Source: Amorphus sp040750475
Lineage (GTDB): Bacteria; Pseudomonadota; Alphaproteobacteria; Rhizobiales; Amorphaceae
Direction: 5' to 3'
Length of the DNA stretch: 64,000 bases
Assembly: GCF_040750475.1 (NCBI RefSeq)
Contig: NZ_JABJVY010000002.1
Location: 124,001-188,000 of the forward strand
Every line of letters starts with the position of its first letter. The first letter of the stretch is position 1. Shown here piece by piece: positions 8,330-16,860 of the stretch. The notes beneath the pieces were generated by a model that searched no databases, had not been told where the DNA came from, and saw only the letters and a program-made list of their open reading frames with translations. A program made the position numbers and the translations under genes.

Positions 8330-9961
8330 GTGACCAACCATTTCCGTCTGTCGATCGCGCTTTTGGCGTTGCTTTCGGTGCTGGCGTTCCTGCCCGGCCT
8401 TGCCAGCGTGCCGCCGATCGATCGCGACGAACCCCGCTACGTGCAGGCCACCAAGCAGATGGTGGAGAGCGGCAATTTCGTCGATATCCGCCTGCAGGAC
8501 GAGCCACGCTACAAAAAGCCGATCGGGATCTACTGGCTGCAGGCCCTCGCCGTCGAGGCCACCGGGGCGGACGGTTCGCTCTGGGCCTATCGGTTGCCGT
8601 CGCTCGTCGGCGCGGTATTGGCGGTGCTGGGCACCGTGGTGGCTGCGCGCACCTTTCTCGGGCGACCGGCGGCCCTTGCGGCCGGCTTCCTGACGCTTTC
8701 CATCGTGGTTTTGAGCGTGGAGTCGCACCTCGGCAAGACCGATGCGGCGCTACTTGGCTGCGTCGTCTGGGCCCAGGCGGCCCTGGCGCGGATCTGGATG
8801 GCCAGGCCGCGTCCGTCGCTACTTGGCTGGCCGTTTCTGTTCTGGGTCGCGGTCGCCGCCGGCGTGTTGGTCAAAGGTCCGATCGTACTGATGGTCAGCG
8901 GTCTGACGATCGCCTGGCTCACGCTTTCTGACCGCGCCAATTGGCGCTGGCTCGGGCGCATTCGCTGGCTGCCCGGTCTTCTGCTGTTGCTCGCGCTGGT
9001 GCTTCCTTGGTTCGTGGCGATCCATCTGGCCACCGACGGCGCTTTCTTCCAGGAAGCGGTCATGAAGGACTTCCTGGGTAAGGCGGGAAGCGGGCAGGAG
9101 GGTCACTGGGCGCCGCCGTTCACCCATCTGGTGCTGTCCGTCGCGGTCGCCTGGCCGGTGATGCCGCTGACCGTTGCCGGCGCCGGCGCCATCTGGGCGG
9201 CGCGTGCGACGCCTGCGATCCGCTTCCTGATGGCGTGGGCCGTGCCGTCGTGGATCGTGTTCGAGATCGTCTCCACCAAGCTGCCGCACTACACGCTGCC
9301 GCTGCTGCCGGCGCTGTCGATTGCGGTGGCGGCCATCTATCTGGAAGAGTCGCGGCCACTGGAATGGCGCTGGCTGCGCTGGCTCGGGGCGTTCGAGCTG
9401 GCGAGCGTGGCCGTGCTTCTGTTTCCGGCGACGATCGCGCTGCCCCTGGTTTTGGGCGATCAGGTCTCGATCGTCGCCGTGGTGCTGGTCGCGATTGCCG
9501 CAGTGCTGGCGGTGCAGGCCGCGCGGCGGGTTGCGGCCGATCAGGACCGGGTTCGTGCCGTTCTCGCCGTCGCCGGGGCGGGGGTGATCCTCAATGCCAC
9601 GGCCTGGGGTTTGGTGATTCCGAACCTGAAAAGCGTGTGGCTAGCCCCCCGCATCGCCGACGCGACCGCCGAAGTGGCCGGTTGTCCCGACCCGCGCCTC
9701 GTCTCCGTTGGCTACCGGGAGATGAGCCTGGTCTTCCTCGCCGGCACCGATACGCTGCTGGCGTCTCCGGAGATGGCCGCCGATGCGATGAAGAGCGAGC
9801 CCTGTGCGGTGTTGGCCGTCGTCGCACGCGAAAAGGACGTCACCTTGTCGGCAATGGCGGCGAAAGGGGTAGCCTTGCAGGAGGTCGGTCAGGAGGAGGG
9901 CGTCAATATCGCCAACGGGAAGCGTCTCGATGTCACCCTCTACCGCAGGGCGACGCCTTGA
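8330..9961 (+). CDS. ArnT/PMT-like GT-C glycosyltransferase
   Basis: Integral-membrane glycosyltransferase that should use a polyprenyl-phosphate sugar and transfer it on the periplasmic side, likely to lipid A or another envelope acceptor. The 543-residue product starts at GTG 8330, has about a dozen hydrophobic segments, and shows the GT-C first-loop acidic motif in PPIDRDEPRYVQATKQM followed by KKPIGIYWLQ, as in ArnT. The next two genes encode a polyprenyl-phosphate-sugar-synthase-like GT2 and a lipid A N-terminal-domain membrane protein, forming a coherent cassette. The sugar is unknown. Confidence 0.9.
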   Translation: MTNHFRLSIALLALLSVLAFLPGLASVPPIDRDEPRYVQATKQMVESGNFVDIRLQDEPRYKKPIGIYWLQALAVEATGADGSLWAYRLPSLVGAVLAVLGTVVAARTFLGRPAALAAGFLTLSIVVLSVESHLGKTDAALLGCVVWAQAALARIWMARPRPSLLGWPFLFWVAVAAGVLVKGPIVLMVSGLTIAWLTLSDRANWRWLGRIRWLPGLLLLLALVLPWFVAIHLATDGAFFQEAVMKDFLGKAGSGQEGHWAPPFTHLVLSVAVAWPVMPLTVAGAGAIWAARATPAIRFLMAWAVPSWIVFEIVSTKLPHYTLPLLPALSIAVAAIYLEESRPLEWRWLRWLGAFELASVAVLLFPATIALPLVLGDQVSIVAVVLVAIAAVLAVQAARRVAADQDRVRAVLAVAGAGVILNATAWGLVIPNLKSVWLAPRIADATAEVAGCPDPRLVSVGYREMSLVFLAGTDTLLASPEMAADAMKSEPCAVLAVVAREKDVTLSAMAAKGVALQEVGQEEGVNIANGKRLDVTLYRRATP

Positions 9962-10852
9962 TTGAGCCGCCGAAGGCGGTTAGCAGGCTGTCCATCGCGC
10001 GGTAGCGGGTTGTCCGTCGCCGCCCATCCATTTGCCGTTTTTGCCCATCCCCCCGCGAACCGGGTCGCCGCCTTGTCCCTTGAGAGCCCCTTGTCGTCTC
10101 CTTTCGATCCAGGACGCGGTGCGCCCGAAGTCTCCGTGGTCATTCCGGCCAAGGACGAAGCGGGCAATCTGCCGGATCTCATTGCCGAGATCGCGCGCGC
10201 GCTCGAAGGCCGGGTGTTCGAAGTGATCGTCGTCGACGACGGTTCGACGGACGAGACACCGAAGTTGCTCGGCGAGATGGCGTCGGCGGACCCTTGGCTG
10301 CGCCATATCCGTCATCCGCACTCCTGCGGCCAGAGCGCGAGCATTCGTACCGGTGTACGCTTCGCCCGCGGTGCGGTCGTCCTCACCATCGATGGCGATG
10401 GCCAAAACGACCCGAAATTCATGCCCGCGATGCTCGAAGCTCTCGACCAGGGCAGCCCGGACGTGGTGATGGTGGCGGGCGAGCGGCAGGGCCGCAAAGC
10501 CTCCTTCGCCAAGCGCTACGCCTCGCGCGGCGCGAACGCCTTGCGCCGCGGGCTCCTGAACGACGGAACCCGCGACACCGGCTGCGGCCTGAAGGCGATC
10601 CGGCGCGAGGTGTTTCTGGAGTTGCCTTATTTCGATGGGTGGCACCGCTATCTGCCGGCGCTCGTCAAGCGAGAGGGCGGCAGGGTGCGCTATGTCGATG
10701 TGGTCGACCGGGAACGCCGCTACGGCGCGTCCCACTATGGCCTTTGGGACCGCGCGGCGGTGGGTGTGCTCGACTTGTTCGGAGTTTGGTGGCTCATGCG
10801 GCGCAGAAAGCGCATCCAGAGCCCGATGGAGGTATTCCCCGATGGGAAGTGA
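9962..10852 (+). CDS. DPM1/ArnC-like family 2 glycosyltransferase
   Basis: Likely makes the polyprenyl-phosphate sugar donor for the preceding GT-C enzyme. The GT-A core begins around residue 55 with VSVVIPAKDEAGN, followed by VVDDGSTD and the DGDGQNDP metal-binding motif; the C-terminus is RYGASHYG.W and a short hydrophobic stretch without the two membrane helices of ArnC. The listed start is a TTG immediately after the previous stop; the extra ~50 residues are not part of the family and TTG 10072 would give a more typical N-terminus, so the start is uncertain. The end overlaps the next gene. Confidence 0.88.
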   Translation: MSRRRRLAGCPSRGSGLSVAAHPFAVFAHPPANRVAALSLESPLSSPFDPGRGAPEVSVVIPAKDEAGNLPDLIAEIARALEGRVFEVIVVDDGSTDETPKLLGEMASADPWLRHIRHPHSCGQSASIRTGVRFARGAVVLTIDGDGQNDPKFMPAMLEALDQGSPDVVMVAGERQGRKASFAKRYASRGANALRRGLLNDGTRDTGCGLKAIRREVFLELPYFDGWHRYLPALVKREGGRVRYVDVVDRERRYGASHYGLWDRAAVGVLDLFGVWWLMRRRKRIQSPMEVFPDGK

Positions 10853-11180
10853 AGGCGTCTTCGCTCAGATCGCCGACTGGTTCCACCACGTCTTCGTTTC
10901 GCAGCTCGATCTCTGGCTGATCCTCGGCTTTGCGGCGCAGGCCATGTTCTCCATGCGCTTCCTGCTGCAATGGATCGCGAGCGAACGGGCGCGCCGGTCG
11001 GTGGTGCCGGTCACGTTCTGGTTCTTCTCCGTGGCCGGCGGCTCGATGCTGTTCGCCTACGCGCTGCACCAGAAGGACCCGGTGTTCATCGCCGGTCAGG
11101 GCGCCGGCCTGATTATCTACGCGCGCAATCTCTGGCTTATTTTCCGCGAGCACCGCGCCGCCCTGGTGAAGACGGACTAA
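10842..11180 (+). CDS. Lipid A biosynthesis N-terminal domain (LABN) membrane protein
   Basis: Small 112-residue membrane protein with about three hydrophobic helices (WLILGFAAQAMFSMRFLLQW, FWFFSVAGGSMLFAYAL, GAGLIIYARNLWLI). The FSMRFLLQW...SE..RSVVP.TFW pattern is diagnostic of the LABN family, often found with GT2/ArnT-like glycosyltransferases. The ATG at 10842 overlaps the GT2 gene by 11 nt and completes a three-gene operon. Its biochemical role is unknown; a part in presenting or flipping the polyprenyl-phosphate sugar is inference from context. Confidence 0.88.
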   Translation: MGSEGVFAQIADWFHHVFVSQLDLWLILGFAAQAMFSMRFLLQWIASERARRSVVPVTFWFFSVAGGSMLFAYALHQKDPVFIAGQGAGLIIYARNLWLIFREHRAALVKTD

Positions 11181-11479
11181 GCAAATCCAGGAAAAGTGGG
11201 TACCGGTTTTCCGTCCGGATTTGCGGTGAGAAGTTGTTTCCGCTCGCGCCGAGTTCGCTTCGCTCACCGGCTCCGGGTGGGGCGGCCTGACCGGCTGGCG
11301 CGGTCGCGCGCTGGTGGAGAGCAAATCCAGGAAAAGTGGGTACCGGTTTTCCGTCCGGATTTGCGGTGAGAAGTTGTTTCCGCTCGCGCCGAGTTCGCTT
11401 CGCTCACCGGCTCCGGGTGGGGCGGCCTGACCGGCCGGCGCGGTCGCGCGCTGGTGGAGAACAAATCCAGGAAAAGTGG
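11181..11479. repeat. Tandem 140-bp repeat (two units plus a 19-bp partial third)
   Basis: Units start at 11181 and 11321 and differ at a single base (CCGGCTGGCG versus CCGGCCGGCG); a third start at 11461 (ACAAATCCAGGAAAAGTGG) breaks off after 19 bp. Each unit contains GGAAAAGTGGGTACCGGTTTTCC, which can fold back. This occupies most of the 523-base gap 11181-11703; the remainder holds a REP-like hairpin and a dispersed palindromic repeat. No coding content is apparent. Confidence 0.95.
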
Positions 11480-11492
11480 CAGGCCTTTTACT

Positions 11493-11524
11493 CCGCTCAT
11501 TCCCGCTTTTGTGGGAATGAGCGG
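11493..11524. repeat. REP-like hairpin, copy 1
   Basis: CCGCTCATTCCCGC and GTGGGAATGAGCGG flank TTTT, giving a 14-bp stem with one G-T wobble. The same sequence forms a perfect hairpin at 46143-46178 and a degenerate one at 17912-17947. Confidence 0.85.
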
Positions 11525-11604
11525 TGTTTGAATGCCGATCACGGAGCCCGTCCGCTCTGCTCTTTTCAGGACGGAGCGGAGCGAAAGGCTCCGAAGCGCC
11601 CGTT

Positions 11605-11706
11605 AGACCCGTTCAGCCTCTTACAGAATCTCAGAGCGGGTCTAGCCGTTTGCTGTGGCGCGTTTCCGGAGGGCCAACGGGTCCCACTTGGCCTGGAAAT
11701 GCTCTA
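11605..11706 (+). repeat. Dispersed ~105-bp palindromic repeat, copy 2
   Basis: AGACCCGTTCAGCC, GAGCGGGTCTAG, GCGCGTTTCCGGAGGG and CCACTTGGCCTGGAAATGCTCTA match the landmarks of copy 1 in the same order. The final CTA encodes, on the minus strand, the TAG stop of the metC-like gene. Confidence 0.75.
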
Positions 11707-12885
11707 CCCGGCCGCCTTCCAGCGTTTGAGCCCTTCTTCCAGATCCGCGATCAGGTCGGCGGGTTCCTCAAGTCCGATGTGCAGCCGCACAAGCGCGCCG
11801 TCTTCGGCCCACGGCGTGGCCGTGCGCATCGAGCGCGGATCGGGGCAGGTTACCAGGCTTTCGAACCCGCCCCAGGAGGCGCCGAGGCCGAAATAGCTGA
11901 GCCCGTCCACGAAGGCGGAGAGCTGCGCCTGGGAGCCCGGCTGCAGGATCAGCGCGAACAGTCCGCAGGCACCGGTAAAATCGCGCTTCCAGATGGCATG
12001 GCCGGGGTCGCTCTCCAGCGCGGGATGAAGCACGCGCTTTACCTCCGGCCGGCTCACCAGCCAGCGGGCAACGGTGAGCCCGCTTTCATAGTGCCGGGCG
12101 AGGCGCAGAGGCAGCGTGCGCATGCCGCGCAAGGTCATGAACACGTCGTCCGGCGCGGCGTTGACGCCGAGATTCTGTCGCGTCTCCTGTAGCATCGGCA
12201 AAGCGGCCTCGTTGGCTGCTACGGTGCCGAGCAGGAGATCGGAGTGGCCGCCGAAATATTTCGTCGCCGCCTGGATCGACAGGTCCACCCCGTGGTCGAG
12301 CGGGCGATAATAGAGCGGCGTCGCCCAGGTGTTGTCGATCGCCACCAGAATGCCACGCGGACGGGCCGCTTCGACGATTGCCGGAATGTCCTGCATCTCG
12401 AAAGTAAGCGAGCCGGGCGCCTCCAGAAACACCGCCCGTGTATTGGGCCGGAACTGATCGACAATCGCCGATCCCACCCCGGAATCGAAGTAGCTCACCT
12501 CCACGCCGAAGCGCGACAACGTCTTGTCGCAGAAGCGGCGGGTCGGCCCGTAGACGTTATCCACAACCAGGAGGTGATCTCCTGCGCTGACACAGGACAT
12601 CAGCGCAACGGTCACCGCCTCCAGTCCGGACCCGGTCAGAACGGTGCCGGCGGCCCCTTCCAGCTCGGTGACCGTGTCCGTGAGGGCGTCCGTGGTGGGC
12701 GTCGCCATCAGCCCGTAGACATAGCGCTGGGAGCGCGTCTGATAGGCCTCGAGATTGTCGAAGATGACGGTGGACGCGTGTACCACCGGCGGATTGACGA
12801 AGCCGTGATAGTCGCGCGGCGACGGGCCGGCATGGGCGAGCCAGGTGGCGACCGCTTCGCCGCTTGGTGTGGTCTTGCTGGTCAT
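11704..12885 (-). CDS. metC: Cystathionine beta-lyase (Cys/Met metabolism PLP enzyme)
   Basis: Cleaves cystathionine to homocysteine, pyruvate and ammonia in methionine synthesis. The 393-residue product begins at ATG 12885 (MTSKTTPSGE); reading frame continues upstream but lacks family similarity. PLP lysine is Lys209 in AATKYFGGHSDLLLG; the N-terminal NPPVVHASTVIFDNLEAY and VYGPTRRFCDKTL are typical of the alphaproteobacterial MetC branch. It is divergent from aapJ with 223 bp between. Gamma-synthase or gamma-lyase activity in the same fold cannot be excluded. The stop codon lies in a dispersed repeat. Confidence 0.9.
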   Translation of the reverse strand: MTSKTTPSGEAVATWLAHAGPSPRDYHGFVNPPVVHASTVIFDNLEAYQTRSQRYVYGLMATPTTDALTDTVTELEGAAGTVLTGSGLEAVTVALMSCVSAGDHLLVVDNVYGPTRRFCDKTLSRFGVEVSYFDSGVGSAIVDQFRPNTRAVFLEAPGSLTFEMQDIPAIVEAARPRGILVAIDNTWATPLYYRPLDHGVDLSIQAATKYFGGHSDLLLGTVAANEAALPMLQETRQNLGVNAAPDDVFMTLRGMRTLPLRLARHYESGLTVARWLVSRPEVKRVLHPALESDPGHAIWKRDFTGACGLFALILQPGSQAQLSAFVDGLSYFGLGASWGGFESLVTCPDPRSMRTATPWAEDGALVRLHIGLEEPADLIADLEEGLKRWKAAG

Positions 12886-13108
12886 GACGCAAATTTCATC
12901 ACAAATAGAGAGGGGTTTGACGAGAGCGGGCAGTGTTCGGCGCTTTTCGCGCCATGCGCAAGCCTTGACCGTCGTCGCGGAATAGCCTGAGATATCGTCG
13001 TCGGCGGTGGACGGGCGAGACTGCCGTCGTTGCCAGTGAGCTCGCCACGGTGACGCCTCGCGCGGTACCATCCAAAACGACACCTCTAGGGAAAGAGCAG
13101 GCACCATC

Positions 13109-14128
13109 ATGAACAAGACCGTGTGTACGATCGCGGCGGCGGCTCTGTTTGGGCTCGGCGTCACCGCAGCGAGCGCGGCCACGCTCGACGATGTCAAATC
13201 GAAAGGCTTCGTTCAGTGCGGCGCGAATGCCAGCGGCCTTGCCGGCTTCGCCACCACCAACGACCAGGGCGAATGGTCGGGCTTCGATGTGGACTATTGC
13301 CGCGCCTATGCGGCGGCAATCTTTGGTGATCCATCCAAGGTGAAGTTTACCCCGCTCACCGCCAAGGAGCGTTTCACCGCGCTGCAGTCCGGCGCCGTCG
13401 ACGTCCTGGTCCGCAACACCACCTGGACCATGTCGCGCGACACCCAGCTTGGCCTGAATTTCACCGGCGTCAACTATTATGACGGCCAGGGCTTCATGGT
13501 ACGCAAGTCGCTCGGCATCACCTCCGCGCTGGAGCTCTCCGGCGCCTCGGTCTGCGTCCAGACCGGCACCACCACCGAGCTGAACCTCGCCGACTATTTC
13601 CGTGCCAACGACATGGACCTGAACGCGGTGGTGTTCGAATCGGCCAATGAGGCGATCCAGGCCTATGACGACGGCCGCTGCGACGCCTTCACGACCGATG
13701 CCTCCGGCCTCTACGCAGAGCGCCTGAAGCTGAAGGACGCGGATCAGCACATGATCCTTCCCGAGGTGATCTCCAAGGAACCGCTCGGCCCGGTGGTGCG
13801 CCAGGGCGACGATCAGTGGTTCAATCTGATCAAGTGGGTCGGTTTTGCGCTCGTGAACGCTGAGGAACTCGGCGTGACCAAGGGCAATGTCGACGACATG
13901 AAGAGCTCCGACAATCCGGAGATCAAGCGTCTGCTCGGTGCCGAAGGTTCCTATGGCGAGGGCATCGGCCTCGACAACGATTGGGCGGCCAATGCGATCG
14001 GCGCCGTGGGTAACTATGGCGAGATCTTCAATCGCAACATCGGTCCCGATACGCCGCTGGCGATCGAGCGCGGCATCAACGCGCTGTGGACCAACGGCGG
14101 TCTACAATACGGTATGCCGGTTCGCTGA
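13109..14128 (+). CDS. aapJ: General L-amino acid ABC transporter, periplasmic binding protein AapJ
   Basis: Binds L-amino acids in the periplasm for the AapQMP importer. The 339-residue product has a Sec signal peptide ending in AASA-A around residue 23, then GFVQCGANASGLAGFATTN and GFDVDYCRAYAAAIFGD, hallmarks of AapJ/BztA. RBS-like GGGAAAGAG lies upstream of ATG 13109. A strong hairpin follows the gene and separates it from the permease genes, which fits higher expression of the binding protein. Confidence 0.95.
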   Translation: MNKTVCTIAAAALFGLGVTAASAATLDDVKSKGFVQCGANASGLAGFATTNDQGEWSGFDVDYCRAYAAAIFGDPSKVKFTPLTAKERFTALQSGAVDVLVRNTTWTMSRDTQLGLNFTGVNYYDGQGFMVRKSLGITSALELSGASVCVQTGTTTELNLADYFRANDMDLNAVVFESANEAIQAYDDGRCDAFTTDASGLYAERLKLKDADQHMILPEVISKEPLGPVVRQGDDQWFNLIKWVGFALVNAEELGVTKGNVDDMKSSDNPEIKRLLGAEGSYGEGIGLDNDWAANAIGAVGNYGEIFNRNIGPDTPLAIERGINALWTNGGLQYGMPVR

Positions 14129-14137
14129 TCCGGCTTT

Positions 14138-14178
14138 GAGGGGCGGTCGACCACAAGTCGGCCGCCCCTCTTCGTTTT
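14138..14178 (+). terminator. Hairpin terminator/attenuator between aapJ and aapQ
   Basis: GAGGGGCGGTCGAC (14138-14151) pairs with GTCGGCCGCCCCTC (14157-14170) through 14 positions with one G-T pair and a CACAA loop, followed by TTCGTTTT. Its position 10 bases after the aapJ stop suggests partial termination, limiting transcription of the permease genes. Confidence 0.82.
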
Positions 14179-14183
14179 GGGGT

Positions 14184-14244
14184 CCTAGGTCATGGATTCA
14201 TAAATCCGTCCGGAACGTCCAAATTTCTGAGTTCATGACCTAGG
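14184..14244. repeat. 61-bp element with 11-bp terminal inverted repeats
   Basis: CCTAGGTCATG (14184-14194) and CATGACCTAGG (14234-14244) are perfect inverted repeats around a 39-base centre, which itself contains GGATTCATAAATCC (stem GGATT/AATCC). It could be a miniature inverted-repeat element or the remains of an insertion sequence end; no transposase is nearby. Confidence 0.6.
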
Positions 14245-14288
14245 TCCCGCGTGTCCCAAATAACAACCTCACCTTCCGAGGGGCACTC

Positions 14289-15491
14289 ATGGCGGTTCAC
14301 GATTACGGCGCGGAGGCTCCGCATGGCGGGCCTCGGCGTGGATCGATCATCTACGATCCGAAGGTTCGCGGTCTGTTCTTTCAGGCAGTGGTCCTGGCGG
14401 CGGTTTGCTTCGTGCTCTACGTGGCCGCAAGCAACGCCATCGCCAATCTGCAGCGTCAGCATATCGCGTCGGGCTTCGGCTTTCTGGATGAAACGGCCGG
14501 CTTCGAGATCTCTCAAACGCTGATCTCCTATTCGCCGACCTCGACCTATGGCCGCGCCTTCGTCGTCGGCTTGCTCAACACGCTGCTGGTCGCCTTCGTC
14601 GGCATCGTGCTGGCGACGATCGTGGGCTTCCTGATCGGCGTGATGCGGCTGTCGCGCAATTGGCTGATCCGCCAGATCGCCACCGCCTATGTCGAGGTGA
14701 TCCGCAACATCCCGCTGCTGTTGCAGCTGTTCTTCTGGTATTTCGCGGTCCTGAAGCAGCTTCCCGGGCCGCGCCAGTCGATCTCCCTGGGCTTCGGCGC
14801 GTCCTTGAATATCCGCGGCCTCTACCTGCCGGCCCCGGTGATGGGGCCGGGCAGCGATGTGGTCGTCGCCGCCCTGGTGGTGGGGATCCTCGGAGCGGTG
14901 TTTCTGGCGCGCTGGGCCAAACGGCGGCAGATGGCCACGGGCGAGCGCTTTCCCGTCTTTCCGGTCGGGATTGCCCTGGTTGTCGGGCTGCCGCTGATCG
15001 CCGACCTCTTGACGGGGGGATCGATCGGGATCGATACGCCCGAGCTGAAGGGTTTCAACTTCACGGGCGGAATTGAAATCACGCCGGAGTTCGTCGCGCT
15101 GCTTCTGGGGCTTTCGCTCTATACGGCGGCCTTCATCGCCGAGATCGTGCGAGCCGGTATCATGGCCGTCAGCAGGGGGCAGACGGAGGCCTCCTACGCG
15201 CTCGGGCTAAAGCCCGGCATGACGCTATGGCTGGTGGTCATCCCGCAGGCGATGCGCGTGATCATCCCGCCGCTGACCAGCCAGTATCTGAACCTCACCA
15301 AGAATTCCTCGCTCGCCGTCGCGATCGGATACCCCGATCTTGTCTCCGTCTTCGCCGGCACCGTGCTCAACCAGACCGGCCAGGCGGTCGAGGTGATTTC
15401 CCTCACCATGCTGGTCTATCTGGTGATTTCGCTCGCCACCTCGGCGTTCATGAACTGGTTCAACGCCCACGTGGCGCTGGTGGAACGATAG
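14289..15491 (+). CDS. aapQ: General L-amino acid ABC transporter permease AapQ
   Basis: Inner-membrane permease of the AapJQMP importer. The 400-residue product has a hydrophobic N-terminal segment, the HisM-type permease start VGLLNTLLVAFVGIVLATIVGF, and the EAA-type loop ASYALGLKPGMTLWLVVIPQAMRVIIPP near the C-terminus. It is followed 10 nt later by aapM. The length near 400 with an inserted loop after the first helices is usual for AapQ/BztB. Confidence 0.94.
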   Translation: MAVHDYGAEAPHGGPRRGSIIYDPKVRGLFFQAVVLAAVCFVLYVAASNAIANLQRQHIASGFGFLDETAGFEISQTLISYSPTSTYGRAFVVGLLNTLLVAFVGIVLATIVGFLIGVMRLSRNWLIRQIATAYVEVIRNIPLLLQLFFWYFAVLKQLPGPRQSISLGFGASLNIRGLYLPAPVMGPGSDVVVAALVVGILGAVFLARWAKRRQMATGERFPVFPVGIALVVGLPLIADLLTGGSIGIDTPELKGFNFTGGIEITPEFVALLLGLSLYTAAFIAEIVRAGIMAVSRGQTEASYALGLKPGMTLWLVVIPQAMRVIIPPLTSQYLNLTKNSSLAVAIGYPDLVSVFAGTVLNQTGQAVEVISLTMLVYLVISLATSAFMNWFNAHVALVER

Positions 15492-15501
15492 GGGGCGGAC
15501 G

Positions 15502-16800
15502 ATGGAGATCGCGTATGTCAGATCCGAACCCGCCGAGGCGCTGCCGCCGCCCGTGCGCGAAAGCGGCATTGTGGGCTGGTTGCGGCAGAACCTGTTCTCA
15601 GGCGTCTGGAATTCGCTGCTGACCCTGTCGGCGCTTTACGTGCTGTGGGTGATCGTACCGCCGACGATCCAGTTCCTGTTCGTCGATGCGGTCTGGTCTG
15701 GCTCGGACCGGGAGGCATGTCTCGGGCCCCAGGTCGGGGCCTGTTGGGCATTCGTGGATGCGCGGTTTTCCCAATATATCTACGGTCGCTATCCGGTTGA
15801 CGAGCGCTGGCGGGTCAACATCGTGTTCGCGCTCTTGGCGCTTTCGCTGGTGCCGATCGCGATCCCGCGCGCGCCATTCAAGAGCGCCAACGCAATCTTC
15901 CTGCTCGTCATTTTTCCGGTGCTGTCGCTGATCCTGCTGTCCGGCGGCGCTTTCGAGATCGGGGTGAGCTGGTGGATCGCCATCGTCCTCGCCTTTGCGG
16001 TGACGGAACTGATGGTGTTTCTGCCGGCGCTGATGGGTGGCGGATCCTACGGCGAACGGATGCGACCGGCGGTGGTGGCGCTGGTCCCGTTCGCGGTGCT
16101 GACGGTGATCTTCGTCGTGCTCAGCATCGATTTCGGCCTGAGCGAGGTTGAGACCCCGCTCTGGGGCGGCCTGCTGGTTACGCTGGTGGTGGCGCTATGC
16201 GGCATCGCGGCCTCGTTGCCGATCGGCATTCTGCTTGCCCTCGGCCGGCGCTCCAAGCTGCCGATCGTGCGGATGTTCTCCGTCGCCTTCATCGAGTTTT
16301 GGCGTGGCGTTCCGCTGATCACGATCCTGTTCATGTCGAGCGTGATGCTGCCGCTGTTCCTGCCCGACGATGTGACCTTCGACAAGCTCCTGAGGGCACT
16401 GATCGGCGTGGCTATGTTCGCCTCCGCCTATATGGCCGAGGTCGTGCGCGGCGGGCTGCAGGCGATGCCGAAGGGCCAGTATGAGGGGGCGGATGCGCTT
16501 GGGCTCGGTCACTGGCAGAAAATGCGGCTGGTGATCCTGCCGCAGGCGCTCAAGCACGTCATTCCCGGCATCGTGAACACCTTTATCGGCCTGTTCAAGG
16601 ACACCTCGCTGGTCCTGATCGTGGGCCTGTTCGACCTGCTCGGCATGGTCAAGCTAAGCATGGTCGATCCCAAATGGGCGTCACCGGTGACGCCGGCGAC
16701 CGGCTACATCTTCGCGGCGTTCGTATTCTGGATCTTTTGCTTCGGCATGTCGCGCTACTCGATCTTCATCGAGCAGCGTCTGGACCGGAGCGGGCGATGA
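15502..16800 (+). CDS. aapM: General L-amino acid ABC transporter permease AapM
   Basis: Second permease of the Aap importer, 432 residues. It has several N-terminal membrane segments absent from ordinary HisM permeases, then WGGLLVTLVVALCGIAASLPIGILLALGR-type core and the EAA loop GADALGLGHWQKMRLVILPQALKHVIPG. The WRGVPLITILFMSSVMLPLF stretch is typical of AapM/BztC. It lies between aapQ and aapP in the same orientation. Confidence 0.94.
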   Translation: MEIAYVRSEPAEALPPPVRESGIVGWLRQNLFSGVWNSLLTLSALYVLWVIVPPTIQFLFVDAVWSGSDREACLGPQVGACWAFVDARFSQYIYGRYPVDERWRVNIVFALLALSLVPIAIPRAPFKSANAIFLLVIFPVLSLILLSGGAFEIGVSWWIAIVLAFAVTELMVFLPALMGGGSYGERMRPAVVALVPFAVLTVIFVVLSIDFGLSEVETPLWGGLLVTLVVALCGIAASLPIGILLALGRRSKLPIVRMFSVAFIEFWRGVPLITILFMSSVMLPLFLPDDVTFDKLLRALIGVAMFASAYMAEVVRGGLQAMPKGQYEGADALGLGHWQKMRLVILPQALKHVIPGIVNTFIGLFKDTSLVLIVGLFDLLGMVKLSMVDPKWASPVTPATGYIFAAFVFWIFCFGMSRYSIFIEQRLDRSGR

Positions 16801-16860
16801 CGCTACCGAATAGTGCACAAATTGCGCGGGCACGGGGACCAAAGTGAAAGAGGCACGGCC

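Noticed and set aside
11181..11479. Possible CRISPR array
   Set aside because: Units are directly abutting 140-bp copies without variable spacers and no cas genes are present.
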